From Sulfuritalea sp. (GTDB lineage: Bacteria; Pseudomonadota; Gammaproteobacteria; Burkholderiales; Rhodocyclaceae): a DNA stretch of 64,000 bases. This document shows, piece after piece, positions 55,398 through 64,000 of this stretch. The stretch is taken from contig JAUSCI010000046.1 of NCBI GenBank assembly GCA_030651305.1, forward strand, positions 124,001 through 188,000. The letters are read 5' to 3'. The number at the start of each line of letters is the position of its first letter. Position 1 is the first letter of the stretch. The notes beneath the pieces are model-generated. The model was not told where the DNA came from, searched no databases, and was given only the letters and a program-made list of their open reading frames with translations. The position numbers were made by a program, and so were the translations under genes.

Positions 55398-56122
55398 GCA
55401 GCAAGCGATGCCTGCTGGGCGACGATGATGTCGCCAATACCTGCGGCAGCGAGCTCCAGCAGCGCATCCAGTTCCGCACGCGAGAAGGGTGCGCCTTCCG
55501 CCGTGCCCTGCACTTCGATGATGCCGCCGCTGGCCGTCATCACCACGTTCATGTCGGTATCGCAGGAAGAATCCTCGGCGTAGTCGAGATCGAGCAACGG
55601 AGCGCCATCGACAATGCCGACCGAGACGGCCGCGACCAGTTCGCGCATCGGGTGGCGCACCAGCTTGCCACCGGCGACCAGGGTGGACAAGGCATCGTGC
55701 AGCGCCACGCAAGCGCCGGTGATCGACGCACAGCGAGTGCCGCCATCGGCTTGCAGCACGTCGCAATCGAGCGTGATCTGGCGTTCGCCGAGCGCCACCA
55801 TGTCAGTCACGGCGCGCAGGCTGCGGCCAATCAGGCGCTGGATTTCCTGGGTGCGGCCGGACTGCTTGCCCTTCGCCGCTTCGCGCGCGGTACGCGTGTT
55901 GGTGGAACGCGGCAACATGCCGTATTCGGCGGTGACCCAGCCCGAGCCCTTGCCGCGCAGAAAGCCGGGCACCGACTCCTCGACGCTGGCGGTGCACAGC
56001 ACTTTGGTGGCGCCGAACTCAACCAGGACGCTGCCTTCGGCGTGGTGCGTGTAATGGCGGGTGATGGTGAGGCTGCGCAACTGGGCGGCGGCGCGGTCCA
56101 TGCGTTGGGGGGTGCGGGTCAT
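55394..56122 (-). CDS. rph: Ribonuclease PH
   Basis: The 242-residue phosphorolytic 3'-exonuclease for tRNA ends starts [42 protein letters not shown] and [30 protein letters not shown] are family signatures. It overlaps the PP2C gene upstream and rdgB downstream by 4 bases. Confidence 0.97.
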   Translation of the reverse strand: MTRTPQRMDRAAAQLRSLTITRHYTHHAEGSVLVEFGATKVLCTASVEESVPGFLRGKGSGWVTAEYGMLPRSTNTRTAREAAKGKQSGRTQEIQRLIGRSLRAVTDMVALGERQITLDCDVLQADGGTRCASITGACVALHDALSTLVAGGKLVRHPMRELVAAVSVGIVDGAPLLDLDYAEDSSCDTDMNVVMTASGGIIEVQGTAEGAPFSRAELDALLELAAAGIGDIIVAQQASLAA

Positions 56123-57015
56123 GAGGAGGCTCCATGGGGTTTGGGCAGCTGGCGGTGGCGAATCTGGGCAATGGCACGGTCAATTTCATCGTCGCTGATA
56201 GGGGCCTGACCAATGTAGGTGTCGCAGAAGGACGGGGCAGAGGAAGCCTTGTCAGCCGCAACGGGGGCCTCCCAGCGCATGGCGATCAGGGTCAGGTTGT
56301 CGCCCCCCGGACCGGCCGCCCGCTCGGCGACGTCAAGCAGATGCGGCACGCTGCGGGTGAGCGGCGCACTCGCCAGTTCGGTTGCCAGCGTATCACCGAG
56401 GGGTACCCATGTGCCATCGGTACACAAGGCAATGAGATCGCCATCCTGCAGCGATATCGCCAACGACAGTTCGATGTGCGGCGTTTCATCGCCGCCCAGG
56501 CAACTGAAAACGCGGTTGCGCAAGGGGTGGGTGGCGGCCTCGGCATGATTCAGGCTGCCGGCATCGATCATGCGCTGGACAATGCTGTGGTCTCGGGTTC
56601 GGGCGACACGGGCCGGCCCCTCGGACAGGTGGTGTATCAGGTACAGGCGCGAATCGCCGGCATGCGCCCAGTTGGCCTGTCCGTCCTGCACCACGCAAGC
56701 GATGCAGGTCGTGCGCGGCGCGGCGTGAGGCGGAATGCGGCACTCGGTGGCATAGCGGACGATGGTCTCGTGGGCCTGCTGCAGCGTCGCGGCAAGAAAA
56801 CCCGCCACGTCGGCGAGACGCGTTTTCGCCTCGCTGTGAAAGCGCCCAGTTACGGTATCAATGGCGATCTGCGCCGCGACTTCGCCGTGCAGATGGCCGC
56901 CCATGCCATCGGCCACGATCATCAGCACGGCATCCTCGGTTGCCACCGAGGCGACACGGTCCTGATTGATCTTGCGACCGCCGATGCGACTTTCCTGGGC
57001 AAGGGTGTAGTTCAT
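56119..57015 (-). CDS. PP2C-type serine/threonine phosphatase
   Basis: The 298-residue protein (from ATG 57015) contains the PP2C metal motifs [26 protein letters not shown] and [10 protein letters not shown]. It should dephosphorylate targets of the kinase next to it. ATG 57015 overlaps the kinase stop by 4 bases and is preferred to GTG 57021, 6 bases earlier. Confidence 0.94.
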   Translation of the reverse strand: MNYTLAQESRIGGRKINQDRVASVATEDAVLMIVADGMGGHLHGEVAAQIAIDTVTGRFHSEAKTRLADVAGFLAATLQQAHETIVRYATECRIPPHAAPRTTCIACVVQDGQANWAHAGDSRLYLIHHLSEGPARVARTRDHSIVQRMIDAGSLNHAEAATHPLRNRVFSCLGGDETPHIELSLAISLQDGDLIALCTDGTWVPLGDTLATELASAPLTRSVPHLLDVAERAAGPGGDNLTLIAMRWEAPVAADKASSAPSFCDTYIGQAPISDDEIDRAIAQIRHRQLPKPHGASS

Positions 57016-57944
57016 TTCCACTTAGGCAGTCTGAGGCGGGACAGCCATGACCCCGGCGCCTTGTCGCCCGCCCGGTCGGCGTTGAGCGACGCCTGCAGCG
57101 CGCGTGCGTGCTGCGGTCGGCGCTGCGGTTCAAGGCGCAGGCACTCGTCGATGGTCGCCAGCAGGCGCGGCGAATAGTCGGACCCCCACCGTTGCCGCGC
57201 CGGCAGCAAGTCGTCATCCTCCAGTCGATCGTCGGCCGCCTGCGGCGCGGCGCCGGCCAGCGCCGCATAGATGCAGGCACCCACGGAATAGATATCGGTC
57301 CATGGCCCCAGCGTGAATTTGCCGTGATACTGCTCCGGCGCCGCATAGCCGGGCGTGTACATCGCCCGCGGTTCCGGCGGGCCGATGTCCATGGCATAGC
57401 GCACGGCGCCGAAATCCAGCAGCACCGGGCTGCCGTCGGTACGCAGCCAGATGTTGGCCGGCTTGATGTCCAGATGCAGCAGGCCGCTGCCATGCACTTC
57501 GCCGAGCCCATCGAGCAGGCCGCTGAACATGCGCCGCAGGAATGCCTCGTCGAGCTTGCTCCGACTTTGTCGGATGTGGTCACGCAAGGTATGACCGACT
57601 TCGAAACGCATCACCAGATAGACGGTCTCGTTGGCGCGGAAGAAGTTGAGCACGCGCACCACGTTTGGATGATCTAGGCCGGCAAGCGCCCGCCCCTCCT
57701 CGAAAAACAGCTTCAGGCCGTGATTGAAATCCGTCTGCAGTTCGGGCGGGATCGTCGGTGCAATTTGACCTTCGCCGCGCAGCGCCATGGCGTTGGGCAG
57801 ATATTCCTTGATCGCCACCGGCGTCCCCGCCGCATCGTGCGCCAGATAGACGAGCGAAAAGCCACCGACCGAAAGCTGTCGCTCGATGCGATAGCCTTCC
57901 AGTTCGTAGCCGGATGGCAGGGCTTGATTGTTCTGGGAGATCAA
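57012..57944 (-). CDS. Serine/threonine protein kinase
   Basis: The 310-residue kinase starts at TTG 57944. It has the glycine loop LSVGGFSLVYLA, ATP-binding lysine K46, catalytic HLD at 155-157 (HLDIKPAN) and DFG at 175-177. There is no membrane anchor or PASTA domain, so it is cytosolic. The PP2C gene follows with ATGA overlap, giving a kinase-phosphatase pair as the first part of an operon with rph, rdgB and hemW. Targets are unknown. Confidence 0.92.
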   Translation of the reverse strand: MISQNNQALPSGYELEGYRIERQLSVGGFSLVYLAHDAAGTPVAIKEYLPNAMALRGEGQIAPTIPPELQTDFNHGLKLFFEEGRALAGLDHPNVVRVLNFFRANETVYLVMRFEVGHTLRDHIRQSRSKLDEAFLRRMFSGLLDGLGEVHGSGLLHLDIKPANIWLRTDGSPVLLDFGAVRYAMDIGPPEPRAMYTPGYAAPEQYHGKFTLGPWTDIYSVGACIYAALAGAAPQAADDRLEDDDLLPARQRWGSDYSPRLLATIDECLRLEPQRRPQHARALQASLNADRAGDKAPGSWLSRLRLPKWK

Positions 57945-58063
57945 AGGGGATGAGAAGCGGTATGGGAAGCAGGGACAGGTTGATATACTGCCGTGATTTT
58001 CCTTGTTCGCTTCCCCACTGTAAACAACTCCTTTAGGCGACAGGAATGGAGACTCCCCATACC

Positions 58064-58939
58064 ATGATCCACAGCATGACCGGATATGCCGCTGCCAGCC
58101 GTGACCTCGGCAGCGCAGTGATGAACCTCGAAATCAAGAGCGTCAACTCGCGCTACCTCGATATCAGCTTTCGCCTCAGCGAAGACTTGCGCTTTCTTGA
58201 AATGCCGTTGCGCGAAAAAATCACCGGCCGCGTCGGCCGCGGCAAGATCGAATGTCGAGGCTATTTGCAGGCGCAGCCGGCACAAGGCACTGCGGCGCGC
58301 CAGCGAATTCCCGATCCGGCGCTATTGGCCGAACTGGGCAAGCTCGACGCAGCCGTGCGTAGTAGCTTGCCGCAGGCCGCGCCCCTGTCGGTGGCCGAAG
58401 TGCTGCGCTGGCCCGGCGTGCTGAGCGACGACTCGCTCACCGCGGAACAGTTGCAGACCGCCGCGCAGGAACTGTTCGCCACCCTGCTCGATGAATTCGT
58501 CGCCTCTCGCGCCCGCGAAGGCGCCAAACTGGCCGACGTCCTGAAGGACCGCGCCGCCCGCATGCGCGAGCAGGTCGGCATCGCCGAACCCCTGCTGCCG
58601 GCGGCGCTGGCGGCCTACCGCGAGCGTCTGTCCACCAAACTGCGCGAGGCCGTGGCGAATCTCGACGAGGAACGAATCCGCCAGGAAGTCGGCGTGTTTG
58701 CCGCCAAGATCGACGTCGCCGAGGAAATTGCGCGGCTTATCACCCACATGGACGAACTCGAACGAGTGCTGAGGAAAGGCGGAGCAGTAGGCAAGCGACT
58801 GGATTTCCTGATGCAGGAACTCAACCGCGAGGCCAACACCCTGTCCTCCAAGTCGGTCTCGGGCCAAGTCACCGCCATCGCGCTGGAACTCAAACTGCTG
58901 ATCGAGCAGGCCCGCGAGCAAGTGCAGAATCTGGAATAG
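58064..58939 (+). CDS. YicC family protein
   Basis: The 291-residue protein starts MIHSMTGYAAASRDLGSAV, the usual YicC N-terminus, so ATG 58064 is chosen over 58046. The second half is DUF1732 with RLDFLMQELNREANTLSSKS. YicC was linked to ribonuclease activity, helping to degrade small RNA in stationary phase. The divergent kinase start lies 119 bases away. Confidence 0.94.
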   Translation: MIHSMTGYAAASRDLGSAVMNLEIKSVNSRYLDISFRLSEDLRFLEMPLREKITGRVGRGKIECRGYLQAQPAQGTAARQRIPDPALLAELGKLDAAVRSSLPQAAPLSVAEVLRWPGVLSDDSLTAEQLQTAAQELFATLLDEFVASRAREGAKLADVLKDRAARMREQVGIAEPLLPAALAAYRERLSTKLREAVANLDEERIRQEVGVFAAKIDVAEEIARLITHMDELERVLRKGGAVGKRLDFLMQELNREANTLSSKSVSGQVTAIALELKLLIEQAREQVQNLE

Positions 58940-58977
58940 AGTCAGCCGAAGTTCCGCCTTGCGGATGCCGATCAAGC

Positions 58978-59001
58978 GCCATCCCGCCGGTGCCGACTTT
59001 T
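58978..59001 (+). repeat. Dispersed 24-bp repeat, diverged copy
   Basis: GCCATCCCGCCGGTGC and CGACTTTT, three to four mismatches. Immediately after it lies the stop of the copper chaperone gene. Confidence 0.6.
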
Positions 59002-59004
59002 CCG

Positions 59005-59469
59005 TCAGTGCTTTGAGTGATCCATCCCACCCATGCTCCCGCTGCTTGCCAGCGGCTTGACCGGCGCCTTGACCTCGATCGTCGTACGCTTTTTATCCTT
59101 GCCTTCGATGACCAGCGTCAGCGGCACGGTATCGCCCTCCTTCATCTGCTGCTTGAGATCCATCAGCATGACGTGATAGCCGCCGGACTTGAGCTCGACC
59201 GCCTTGCCGGCCGGGAGATCGAGGCCGTTGGGCAGGGCGCGCATCTTCATGACGTTCTTCTCCATCGCCATTTCGTGGATCTCGACGATCCCGGCGGCCG
59301 GCGATTTCGCTTCCACCAGGCGCGCATCCTGCGCCGACGTAATCTGCATGAAGGCGCCGGTGGCCTTCATCGCCGGAACCGTGGCGCGCACCCAGGGGTC
59401 CTTGACGGTGACCTGGGCCATGGCCGGAAAGGCGGCGAAAATCAATGCTGCGAAAATAGTGCGCTTCAT
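59005..59469 (-). CDS. Copper chaperone PCu(A)C
   Basis: The 154-residue periplasmic protein has a signal peptide (MKRTIFAALIFAAFPAMA) and the copper site H-(M)-x10-M-x21-H-x-M: VEIHEMAMEKNVMKMR followed by GGYHVMLMDL. The C-terminus is Met/His-rich (GSMGGMDHSKH). PCu(A)C delivers copper to the CuA centre of cytochrome c oxidase. It is followed downstream by the regulator gene on the same strand. Confidence 0.92.
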   Translation of the reverse strand: MKRTIFAALIFAAFPAMAQVTVKDPWVRATVPAMKATGAFMQITSAQDARLVEAKSPAAGIVEIHEMAMEKNVMKMRALPNGLDLPAGKAVELKSGGYHVMLMDLKQQMKEGDTVPLTLVIEGKDKKRTTIEVKAPVKPLASSGSMGGMDHSKH

Positions 59470-59506
59470 GTTGACTCCTTGAGTGTGGTGACGGGGTGAT
59501 GGGAAA

Positions 59507-60109
59507 CTAGAGGGCAAACGAAGGCTCGGCGCCGACCAGCACCAGACCGCGGCGGCGACCCTGGCGCTGCAGGATGCCCATGCGGCGCAGACGGCTCATG
59601 GCGCGGGAGACGGTGGCTTCGGTGAGGTTGGTAATCGCCGCCATGTCGCGCAATTCGGGAATCGCAATTTCCCTGCGGCCGTCGTCGCGATGCCGTGCCA
59701 GCAGCAGACACAGCTGGCGCACGCGTTCGAATGCCGCGCCGGCACGCAACGCCAATGCATCGGCAGCGCGGCGTTCGGCGGCGGCCAGCGTCTGCAGCAG
59801 GCTCTCGCCGGAGAGCGCCTTGCCGGCTGCGAGCCAGGGCTCCAGTTCGCAGTCGCCAATCGCGCTGGCCTCGAAACTGTACTTGCCGAACAGCAGCGTT
59901 TCGGCGCCGATGACATCGCCGCGCAAGGCCAGGCCGGCGTAATTGCTGCCCTCGGGCGTGATGCGGTCAAGGCGCACGGCGCCGCTCTTGACGCGCCAGG
60001 CGATGCCTTCGGTACCTGCGGCGTAAATGCGCGCGCCGATCGCTATCCTGCGTAATTGCACAGTCGGCAGCGCTTTCACCGCCGCCGGTGTTGTCATGAT
60101 TGTCTGCAT
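59507..60109 (-). CDS. Crp/Fnr family transcriptional regulator
   Basis: The 200-residue protein has an N-terminal cyclic-nucleotide-type beta roll (about 20-110) and a C-terminal winged helix (about 130-195) with the recognition helix LTEATVSRAMSRLRRMGI. It lacks the cysteine set of FNR, so it does not carry a FeS cluster in that way. ATG 60109 with GAGGAG upstream is chosen; the longer frame is low in support. The neighbouring copper-chaperone gene, 37 bases downstream, may be cotranscribed or regulated by it. Confidence 0.88.
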   Translation of the reverse strand: MQTIMTTPAAVKALPTVQLRRIAIGARIYAAGTEGIAWRVKSGAVRLDRITPEGSNYAGLALRGDVIGAETLLFGKYSFEASAIGDCELEPWLAAGKALSGESLLQTLAAAERRAADALALRAGAAFERVRQLCLLLARHRDDGRREIAIPELRDMAAITNLTEATVSRAMSRLRRMGILQRQGRRRGLVLVGAEPSFAL

Positions 60110-60194
60110 GATCCTGCTCCTCGTTCGTCGTCGATGCGCCCGGTTCATGCGGGGCGCGACTTTGACCGCCGCTGTGGCGGCGGAATGCGGAGGG

Positions 60195-60587
60195 TCAGGC
60201 CGTGGGAGGGCCGCGCGGCGGGGGCGACAGCCGAGAAAACGCCGAGGAATGGGAGAAAGGGCTGGCAAATAAGACGCTGCGGAAAGTCGGCGCCGGCGGC
60301 ACGCCGAGAACGGCATCGCCCGCCAGCAGGGGTGAGCTGGCGGCGCAAAGCTTGCAACAATCGGAGTGGGCGCTGTCGGGAAGGGATGTGCTGCCCGATT
60401 GCCGCGCCGGATCCACTTTGCTCAATCCCGCGGCAGTGCAGATCTCCGCATAAAACCCGCCAGCGACCGAGTGTTGACGCATGAGTCCGTTGCCGCCCAA
60501 AGCCTGCATCGCCATGGCAAACAGCCCGCAGGCGAGCAGCCAGGCGGCGCGATGACGTAACCACGGGAGATGAGCAGATGGATGCAT
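60195..60587 (-). CDS. DUF2946 family protein
   Basis: The 130-residue protein has a hydrophobic N-terminal helix (LLACGLFAMAMQALG), then ICTAAG and HSDCCKLCAASS, the cysteine motif of DUF2946, and ends PRGPPTA as is common in the family. These are often near copper-related genes and may bind metal. A dispersed repeat copy codes GVPPAPTFRS in the C-terminal third. Confidence 0.75.
   Translation of the reverse strand: MHPSAHLPWLRHRAAWLLACGLFAMAMQALGGNGLMRQHSVAGGFYAEICTAAGLSKVDPARQSGSTSLPDSAHSDCCKLCAASSPLLAGDAVLGVPPAPTFRSVLFASPFSHSSAFSRLSPPPRGPPTA
60282..60305 (-). repeat. Dispersed 24-bp repeat inside the DUF2946 gene
   Basis: Copy with two mismatches, in frame as GVPPAPTF. Confidence 0.7.
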
Positions 60588-60650
60588 GGGCCGCGTATAC
60601 TAGTACAGCTCGCCTCCACGCGGGATTGACCAAACTCAATTTTTCAGACC

Positions 60651-61268
60651 ATGATCGCCGGTACCCTGTTTATCGTTTCGGCGCCTTCGGGCGCCGGCAA
60701 GACCACACTGGTGGGCCGCCTGCTGGCGGACGATCCACTGGTAATGCACTCGATCTCCTTCACCACCCGTGCCCCGCGCACAGGTGAGCAGGACGGTCGC
60801 GAATACCATTTCATCGACGTGCCGCGCTTTCTCGCCATGCGTGATCGCGGCGAGTTTGCCGAATGGGCCGAAGTCCATGATAATTTCTACGGCACCTCGC
60901 GTCCCTGGCTGGAGCAAGGCATGCGCGAAGGCCGCGACATGCTGCTGGAAATCGACTGGCAGGGCGCACAGCAAATGCGCCGGCAGTTTCCCGAGGCAGC
61001 GAGCATTTTCATCCTGCCGCCATCGATCGCCGAACTGGAGCGCCGCTTGCGTCACCGCGGCGCGGATAGCGAAGATGTCATTGCGCGCCGGGTGGCCGGC
61101 GCTTGTGGTGAAATGCGTCACGTAGGCGAGTTCGATTTTGTTATAATCAACAACGACTTGGATGTTGCGCTCGGCGAGCTTAAAGCTGCCGTGCGTGCTT
61201 CGCGTCTGCGTTTCCCGCGTCAGCGCGCCCGTCATCCCGACGTATTCCGTTTTCTTGATCAGGACTGA
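60651..61268 (+). CDS. gmk: Guanylate kinase
   Basis: The 205-residue enzyme begins [20 protein letters not shown], with the P-loop at 11-18, and has [21 protein letters not shown] for GMP binding. It makes GDP from GMP and ATP. A TATACT -10 box is at 60596-60601. A TATAAT at 61142 near the end of gmk may serve rpoZ. The gmk-rpoZ-spoT order is conserved in proteobacteria. Confidence 0.97.
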   Translation: MIAGTLFIVSAPSGAGKTTLVGRLLADDPLVMHSISFTTRAPRTGEQDGREYHFIDVPRFLAMRDRGEFAEWAEVHDNFYGTSRPWLEQGMREGRDMLLEIDWQGAQQMRRQFPEAASIFILPPSIAELERRLRHRGADSEDVIARRVAGACGEMRHVGEFDFVIINNDLDVALGELKAAVRASRLRFPRQRARHPDVFRFLDQD

Positions 61269-61273
61269 ACCCC

Positions 61274-61480
61274 ATGGCCCGTGTCACCATCGATGATTGC
61301 ATCAAGCTCATTCCCAACCGCTTTCAGCTCACTCTTGCCGCCACCTATCGTGCCCGCCAGCTCACGCTGGGCAGCACGCCGCAAGTCGATCCGGGCCGCG
61401 ACAAGCCGTGCGTCATTGCACTGCGTGAAGTTGCCAGCGGCAAGGTGGGTATTGAAATCCTCAACCGCAACCAGCCGTAG
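61274..61480 (+). CDS. rpoZ: RNA polymerase omega subunit
   Basis: The 68-residue protein begins [21 protein letters not shown]. Omega aids assembly of RNA polymerase and is a site for ppGpp, which suits its place between gmk and spoT. Confidence 0.97.
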   Translation: MARVTIDDCIKLIPNRFQLTLAATYRARQLTLGSTPQVDPGRDKPCVIALREVASGKVGIEILNRNQP

Positions 61481-61503
61481 AAATTATGCGAACGGGGTGA
61501 AAC

Positions 61504-63771
61504 GTGACGGCGCCGCCGCATATGTCAATCGGGTCACCCCCGCCATCTCCCGTTTCTGCCATGGACCCCGGCGTGGTGCCGGGTGCGGCTGACGAGTCGC
61601 CGCTGATTCCGGCGGACATGCATCCGCCGGTGGATCTCGCCGAAGATCTGGAACGCTTCAACGCCCGGCTCGCCACCTATCTCAAGCCGGAGGACATTAC
61701 CCGCGTCGGCGCCGCCTATGTGTTTGCCTCCGCCGCGCATCGGGGCCAGATGCGTATCAGCGGCGCGCCTTACATCTCGCATCCGCTGGCCGTGGCCGAA
61801 ACGCTGGCGGCCTGGCACCTCGATCCGCACGCGCTGATCGCCGCGCTGTTGCACGACGTGATGGAGGACACGGCGATCTCCAAGGAACAGATTGCCCAGC
61901 GTTTCGGCAAGGTCGCCGCCGACCTGGTCGATGGCGTCTCCAAGATCGACCGCATCGAACATCAAAGCTTCGAGGAAGCCCAGGCCGAAAACTTCCGCAA
62001 GATGCTGCTGGCCATGGCGCGCGATGTGCGTGTGATCCTGATCAAACTGGCCGATCGCCTGCACAACATGCGGACACTCGACGTCATGCGGCCCGAGAAG
62101 CGGCGGCGGATCGCGCGCGAGACGCTTGACATCTATGCGCCCATCGCCAACCGGCTGGGCCTCAACGCGTTCTATCGCGAATTGCAGGAACTGGCTTTCC
62201 AGCATGCCCATCCGCTGCGTCATCGGGTTCTGTCGAAAGCCGTCAAAGGCGCGCGCGGCAATCGGCGCGAGGTGGTCAGCAAGATCCTCGAAGCCGTCCG
62301 CAAGGCACTGCCGGCCGCCGGCATCGATGCCGATGTAATGGGCCGGGAAAAACATCTCTATGGCATTTATCGCAAGATGCGCGACAAGCATCTGAGTTTT
62401 TCACAGGTGCTGGATATCTACGGTTTTCGCATCATCGTCAAGGATCGGCCCACCTGTTATCTGGCGCTCGGCGCATTGCATGCCCTGTACCAGCCGGTGC
62501 CGGGCAAGTTCAAGGACTACATCGCCATTCCCAAGGCCAACGGTTACCAGTCGCTGCACACGACGCTGATCGGGCCGTTCGGTACTCCGGTGGAAATCCA
62601 GATCCGCAATGCCGACATGCACCATGTCGCCGAATCCGGCGTCGCTTCCCACTGGTTGTACAAGGACGAATCGGCACTCGATCAGTTGCAGAAGAAGACC
62701 CACAAGTGGCTGCAGTCGCTGGTAGAGTTGCAGTCAACCACGGGCGATTCCTCGGAGTTTCTGGAAAACGTCAAGGTCGACCTGTTCCCCAGCGAAGTCT
62801 ATGTCTTCAGCCCCAAAGGCAAGATTTTTGCCCTGCCGCGCGGCTCGACGCCGGTCGATCTGGCCTACGCCGTGCATACCGACATCGGCGACCGCTGCGT
62901 TGCCTGCCGCATCAATTTCGAGGCCATGCCCCTGCGCACGGAACTGCGCAACGGTGATCGCGTCGAGATTGTTACCGCCCCAAACGCCGCACCCAATCCG
63001 GCCTGGCTCGGCTATGTCAAGAGCGCGCGGGCGCGCTCGAGGATTCGCCACTTTCTCAATACCAAGCAGAACGAAGAATCCGCGGCGCTCGGCGAGCGGC
63101 TGCTGGGCGACGCCTTGCGCGATCTCGGCCTGGCCCTGGCCAAACTGCCGGCCCAGGCGTGGGACCGCTTCCGGCGGGCATCGGGCGCGCGCTCCCAGCG
63201 CGCCGTGCTGGCCGACATCGGCCTCGGCAAGCGCCTGCCGGCCATCGTCGCGCGGCGGCTGGCCGAGGGCGTCGAACCCGCAGAGGCAGGCGTCGCGCCC
63301 GAGGGCCGCACCCATCAGGCCATCCTGATCCACGGCGCCGAAGGCGTCGCGGTAAAGCTCGGCAACTGTTGCCGGCCGATCCCAGGCGACCCGATCGTCG
63401 GCCTTATCCGCAAAGGCCAGGGCCTCGTGGTGCACACCCATGATTGCCTGGCCATCGCCAAGTTGCGCAGCGAGCGCGGCAACTGGATCGACGTCGAATG
63501 GGAACCGGACATCACCGGCATGTTCGAAGCCAGCATTCGTGTCGTCGTGCGCAATGTGCGCGGCGTGCTGGCGCGGCTCGCTGCCGGCATCGCCGAAACC
63601 GACTCCAACATCGTCAATATCAGCATGGACAAGGACAGCGGCGAGGCGACCACCCTGTTCTTCACGCTGCAAGTGACGGACCGCATCCACCTCGCCCGCA
63701 TCCTGCGCGCCATGCGGCGCGTGCCGGAAGTGGTGCGCATCACCCGTTACGTCGATCCGAAACAACACTGA
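61504..63771 (+). CDS. spoT: Bifunctional (p)ppGpp synthetase/hydrolase SpoT
   Basis: The 755-residue protein starts at GTG 61504. The hydrolase HD domain is intact (H93 in ISHPLA, HD 117-118, ED 121-122). The synthetase domain has RFAYDRLH-like KDRPTCYLAL and GYQSLHTTLIG, followed by TGS (VYVFSPKGKIFALP) and ACT domains. It both makes and breaks (p)ppGpp. The N-terminus is extended by a low-complexity stretch of about 45 residues. Confidence 0.97.
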   Translation: MTAPPHMSIGSPPPSPVSAMDPGVVPGAADESPLIPADMHPPVDLAEDLERFNARLATYLKPEDITRVGAAYVFASAAHRGQMRISGAPYISHPLAVAETLAAWHLDPHALIAALLHDVMEDTAISKEQIAQRFGKVAADLVDGVSKIDRIEHQSFEEAQAENFRKMLLAMARDVRVILIKLADRLHNMRTLDVMRPEKRRRIARETLDIYAPIANRLGLNAFYRELQELAFQHAHPLRHRVLSKAVKGARGNRREVVSKILEAVRKALPAAGIDADVMGREKHLYGIYRKMRDKHLSFSQVLDIYGFRIIVKDRPTCYLALGALHALYQPVPGKFKDYIAIPKANGYQSLHTTLIGPFGTPVEIQIRNADMHHVAESGVASHWLYKDESALDQLQKKTHKWLQSLVELQSTTGDSSEFLENVKVDLFPSEVYVFSPKGKIFALPRGSTPVDLAYAVHTDIGDRCVACRINFEAMPLRTELRNGDRVEIVTAPNAAPNPAWLGYVKSARARSRIRHFLNTKQNEESAALGERLLGDALRDLGLALAKLPAQAWDRFRRASGARSQRAVLADIGLGKRLPAIVARRLAEGVEPAEAGVAPEGRTHQAILIHGAEGVAVKLGNCCRPIPGDPIVGLIRKGQGLVVHTHDCLAIAKLRSERGNWIDVEWEPDITGMFEASIRVVVRNVRGVLARLAAGIAETDSNIVNISMDKDSGEATTLFFTLQVTDRIHLARILRAMRRVPEVVRITRYVDPKQH

Positions 63772-63782
63772 AAGGAAATGGC

Positions 63783-63971
63783 ATGGCCCTCTACGAATCC
63801 GAGCACACCAAGTTCATGCGCGAATGGATGGAAAAGCATCCCGAGGAATTGCAGGAACAGAAGCAGGGGCGCGCCCTGTGGTGGGACAAAACACCGCGGA
63901 CGCTCGACACGATGAGGAACGACGCCGCAGCGGAAGTGCCGAAAAAGGCCTACTACTACGACACGAACTAG
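63783..63971 (+). CDS. DUF3460 family small protein
   Basis: The 62-residue protein begins MALYESEHTKFMREWMEKHP and has GRALWWDKTPRTLD, matching DUF3460, a betaproteobacterial family without known role. AAGGAAATGGC precedes its ATG. It follows the spoT stop by 11 bases, so the two are cotranscribed. Confidence 0.88.
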   Translation: MALYESEHTKFMREWMEKHPEELQEQKQGRALWWDKTPRTLDTMRNDAAAEVPKKAYYYDTN

Positions 63972-64000
63972 CCTGCCAGCGCCAGACGGCGGGGTTTATT

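Noticed and set aside
63972-64000. Possible terminator or next gene at the right edge
   Set aside because: Only 29 bases remain, with no complete hairpin or start codon.

Overview
The window reads as the chromosome of a GC-rich betaproteobacterium, most likely Rhodocyclales or a close relative. The evidence is the gene orders porin-glnK-amtB, kinase-phosphatase-rph-rdgB-hemW, thiS-thiG-trmB and gmk-rpoZ-spoT, a DUF3460 protein after spoT, and genes for respiratory metal or oxygen metabolism. It is mostly housekeeping sequence broken by short accessory patches. No rRNA, tRNA, phage, CRISPR array or complete insertion sequence was seen.

Layout. 0-8.5 kb: two unrecognised genes on the minus strand, then a plus-strand set for periplasm-spanning electron transfer: a DUF3365-HAMP haem protein, a two-haem cytochrome with a long TolA-like helix, a decahaem MtrA-type cytochrome and its MtrB/PioB barrel, followed by a Sel1-repeat protein. 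8.6-11.6 kb: ammonium operon (porin, glnK, amtB) with a near-perfect sigma-54 promoter and an NtrC site. 11.7-15.9 kb: ubiK, comM, a metallo-hydrolase and a large unknown protein. 16-21.5 kb: a decaying defence patch with VapBC, a type IIG restriction-modification gene cut by an amber codon, a nucleotidyltransferase pair inside a duplicated methyltransferase end, and a damaged ParE-type pair. 21.7-35 kb: protein acetyltransferase, MFS carrier, hemG, cytochrome c, dsbA, SPOR protein, argS, ubiB, sodium symporter and a J-like/serine-protease fusion. 35-45.7 kb: VanZ-like protein, MazG-like enzyme, ferredoxin, hydrolase, a NodIJ-type ABC exporter whose two genes are separated by a GIY-YIG nuclease and Hig genes, then thiSG, trmB, a diguanylate cyclase and NnrS. 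45.8-51.7 kb: a compact locus joining a FecR-like protein, a CHASE2 adenylate cyclase and an Mla/MCE-type lipid transport set whose ATPase has lost its nucleotide-binding motifs. 52-64 kb: DsrE-like lipoprotein, DUF4143 ATPase, a five-gene chain linked by four ATGA overlaps (kinase, PP2C, rph, rdgB, hemW), yicC, copper chaperone, Crp/Fnr regulator, gmk, rpoZ, spoT and a DUF3460 gene.

The most unusual genome-scale signal is a non-palindromic repeat of about 24 bp (core CCGCCAGCGCCGACTTTC). It is present about 14 times in both orientations, between genes and in frame inside genes such as comM, hemW and the methyltransferase. It flanks the GIY-YIG gene as an inverted pair and the DUF4143 ATPase as a longer direct pair. 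Two other REP-like families occur as forward-reverse-reverse triplets: one forms the overlap of rdgB and hemW, including the hemW start codon, and the other lies in frame in the methyltransferase.
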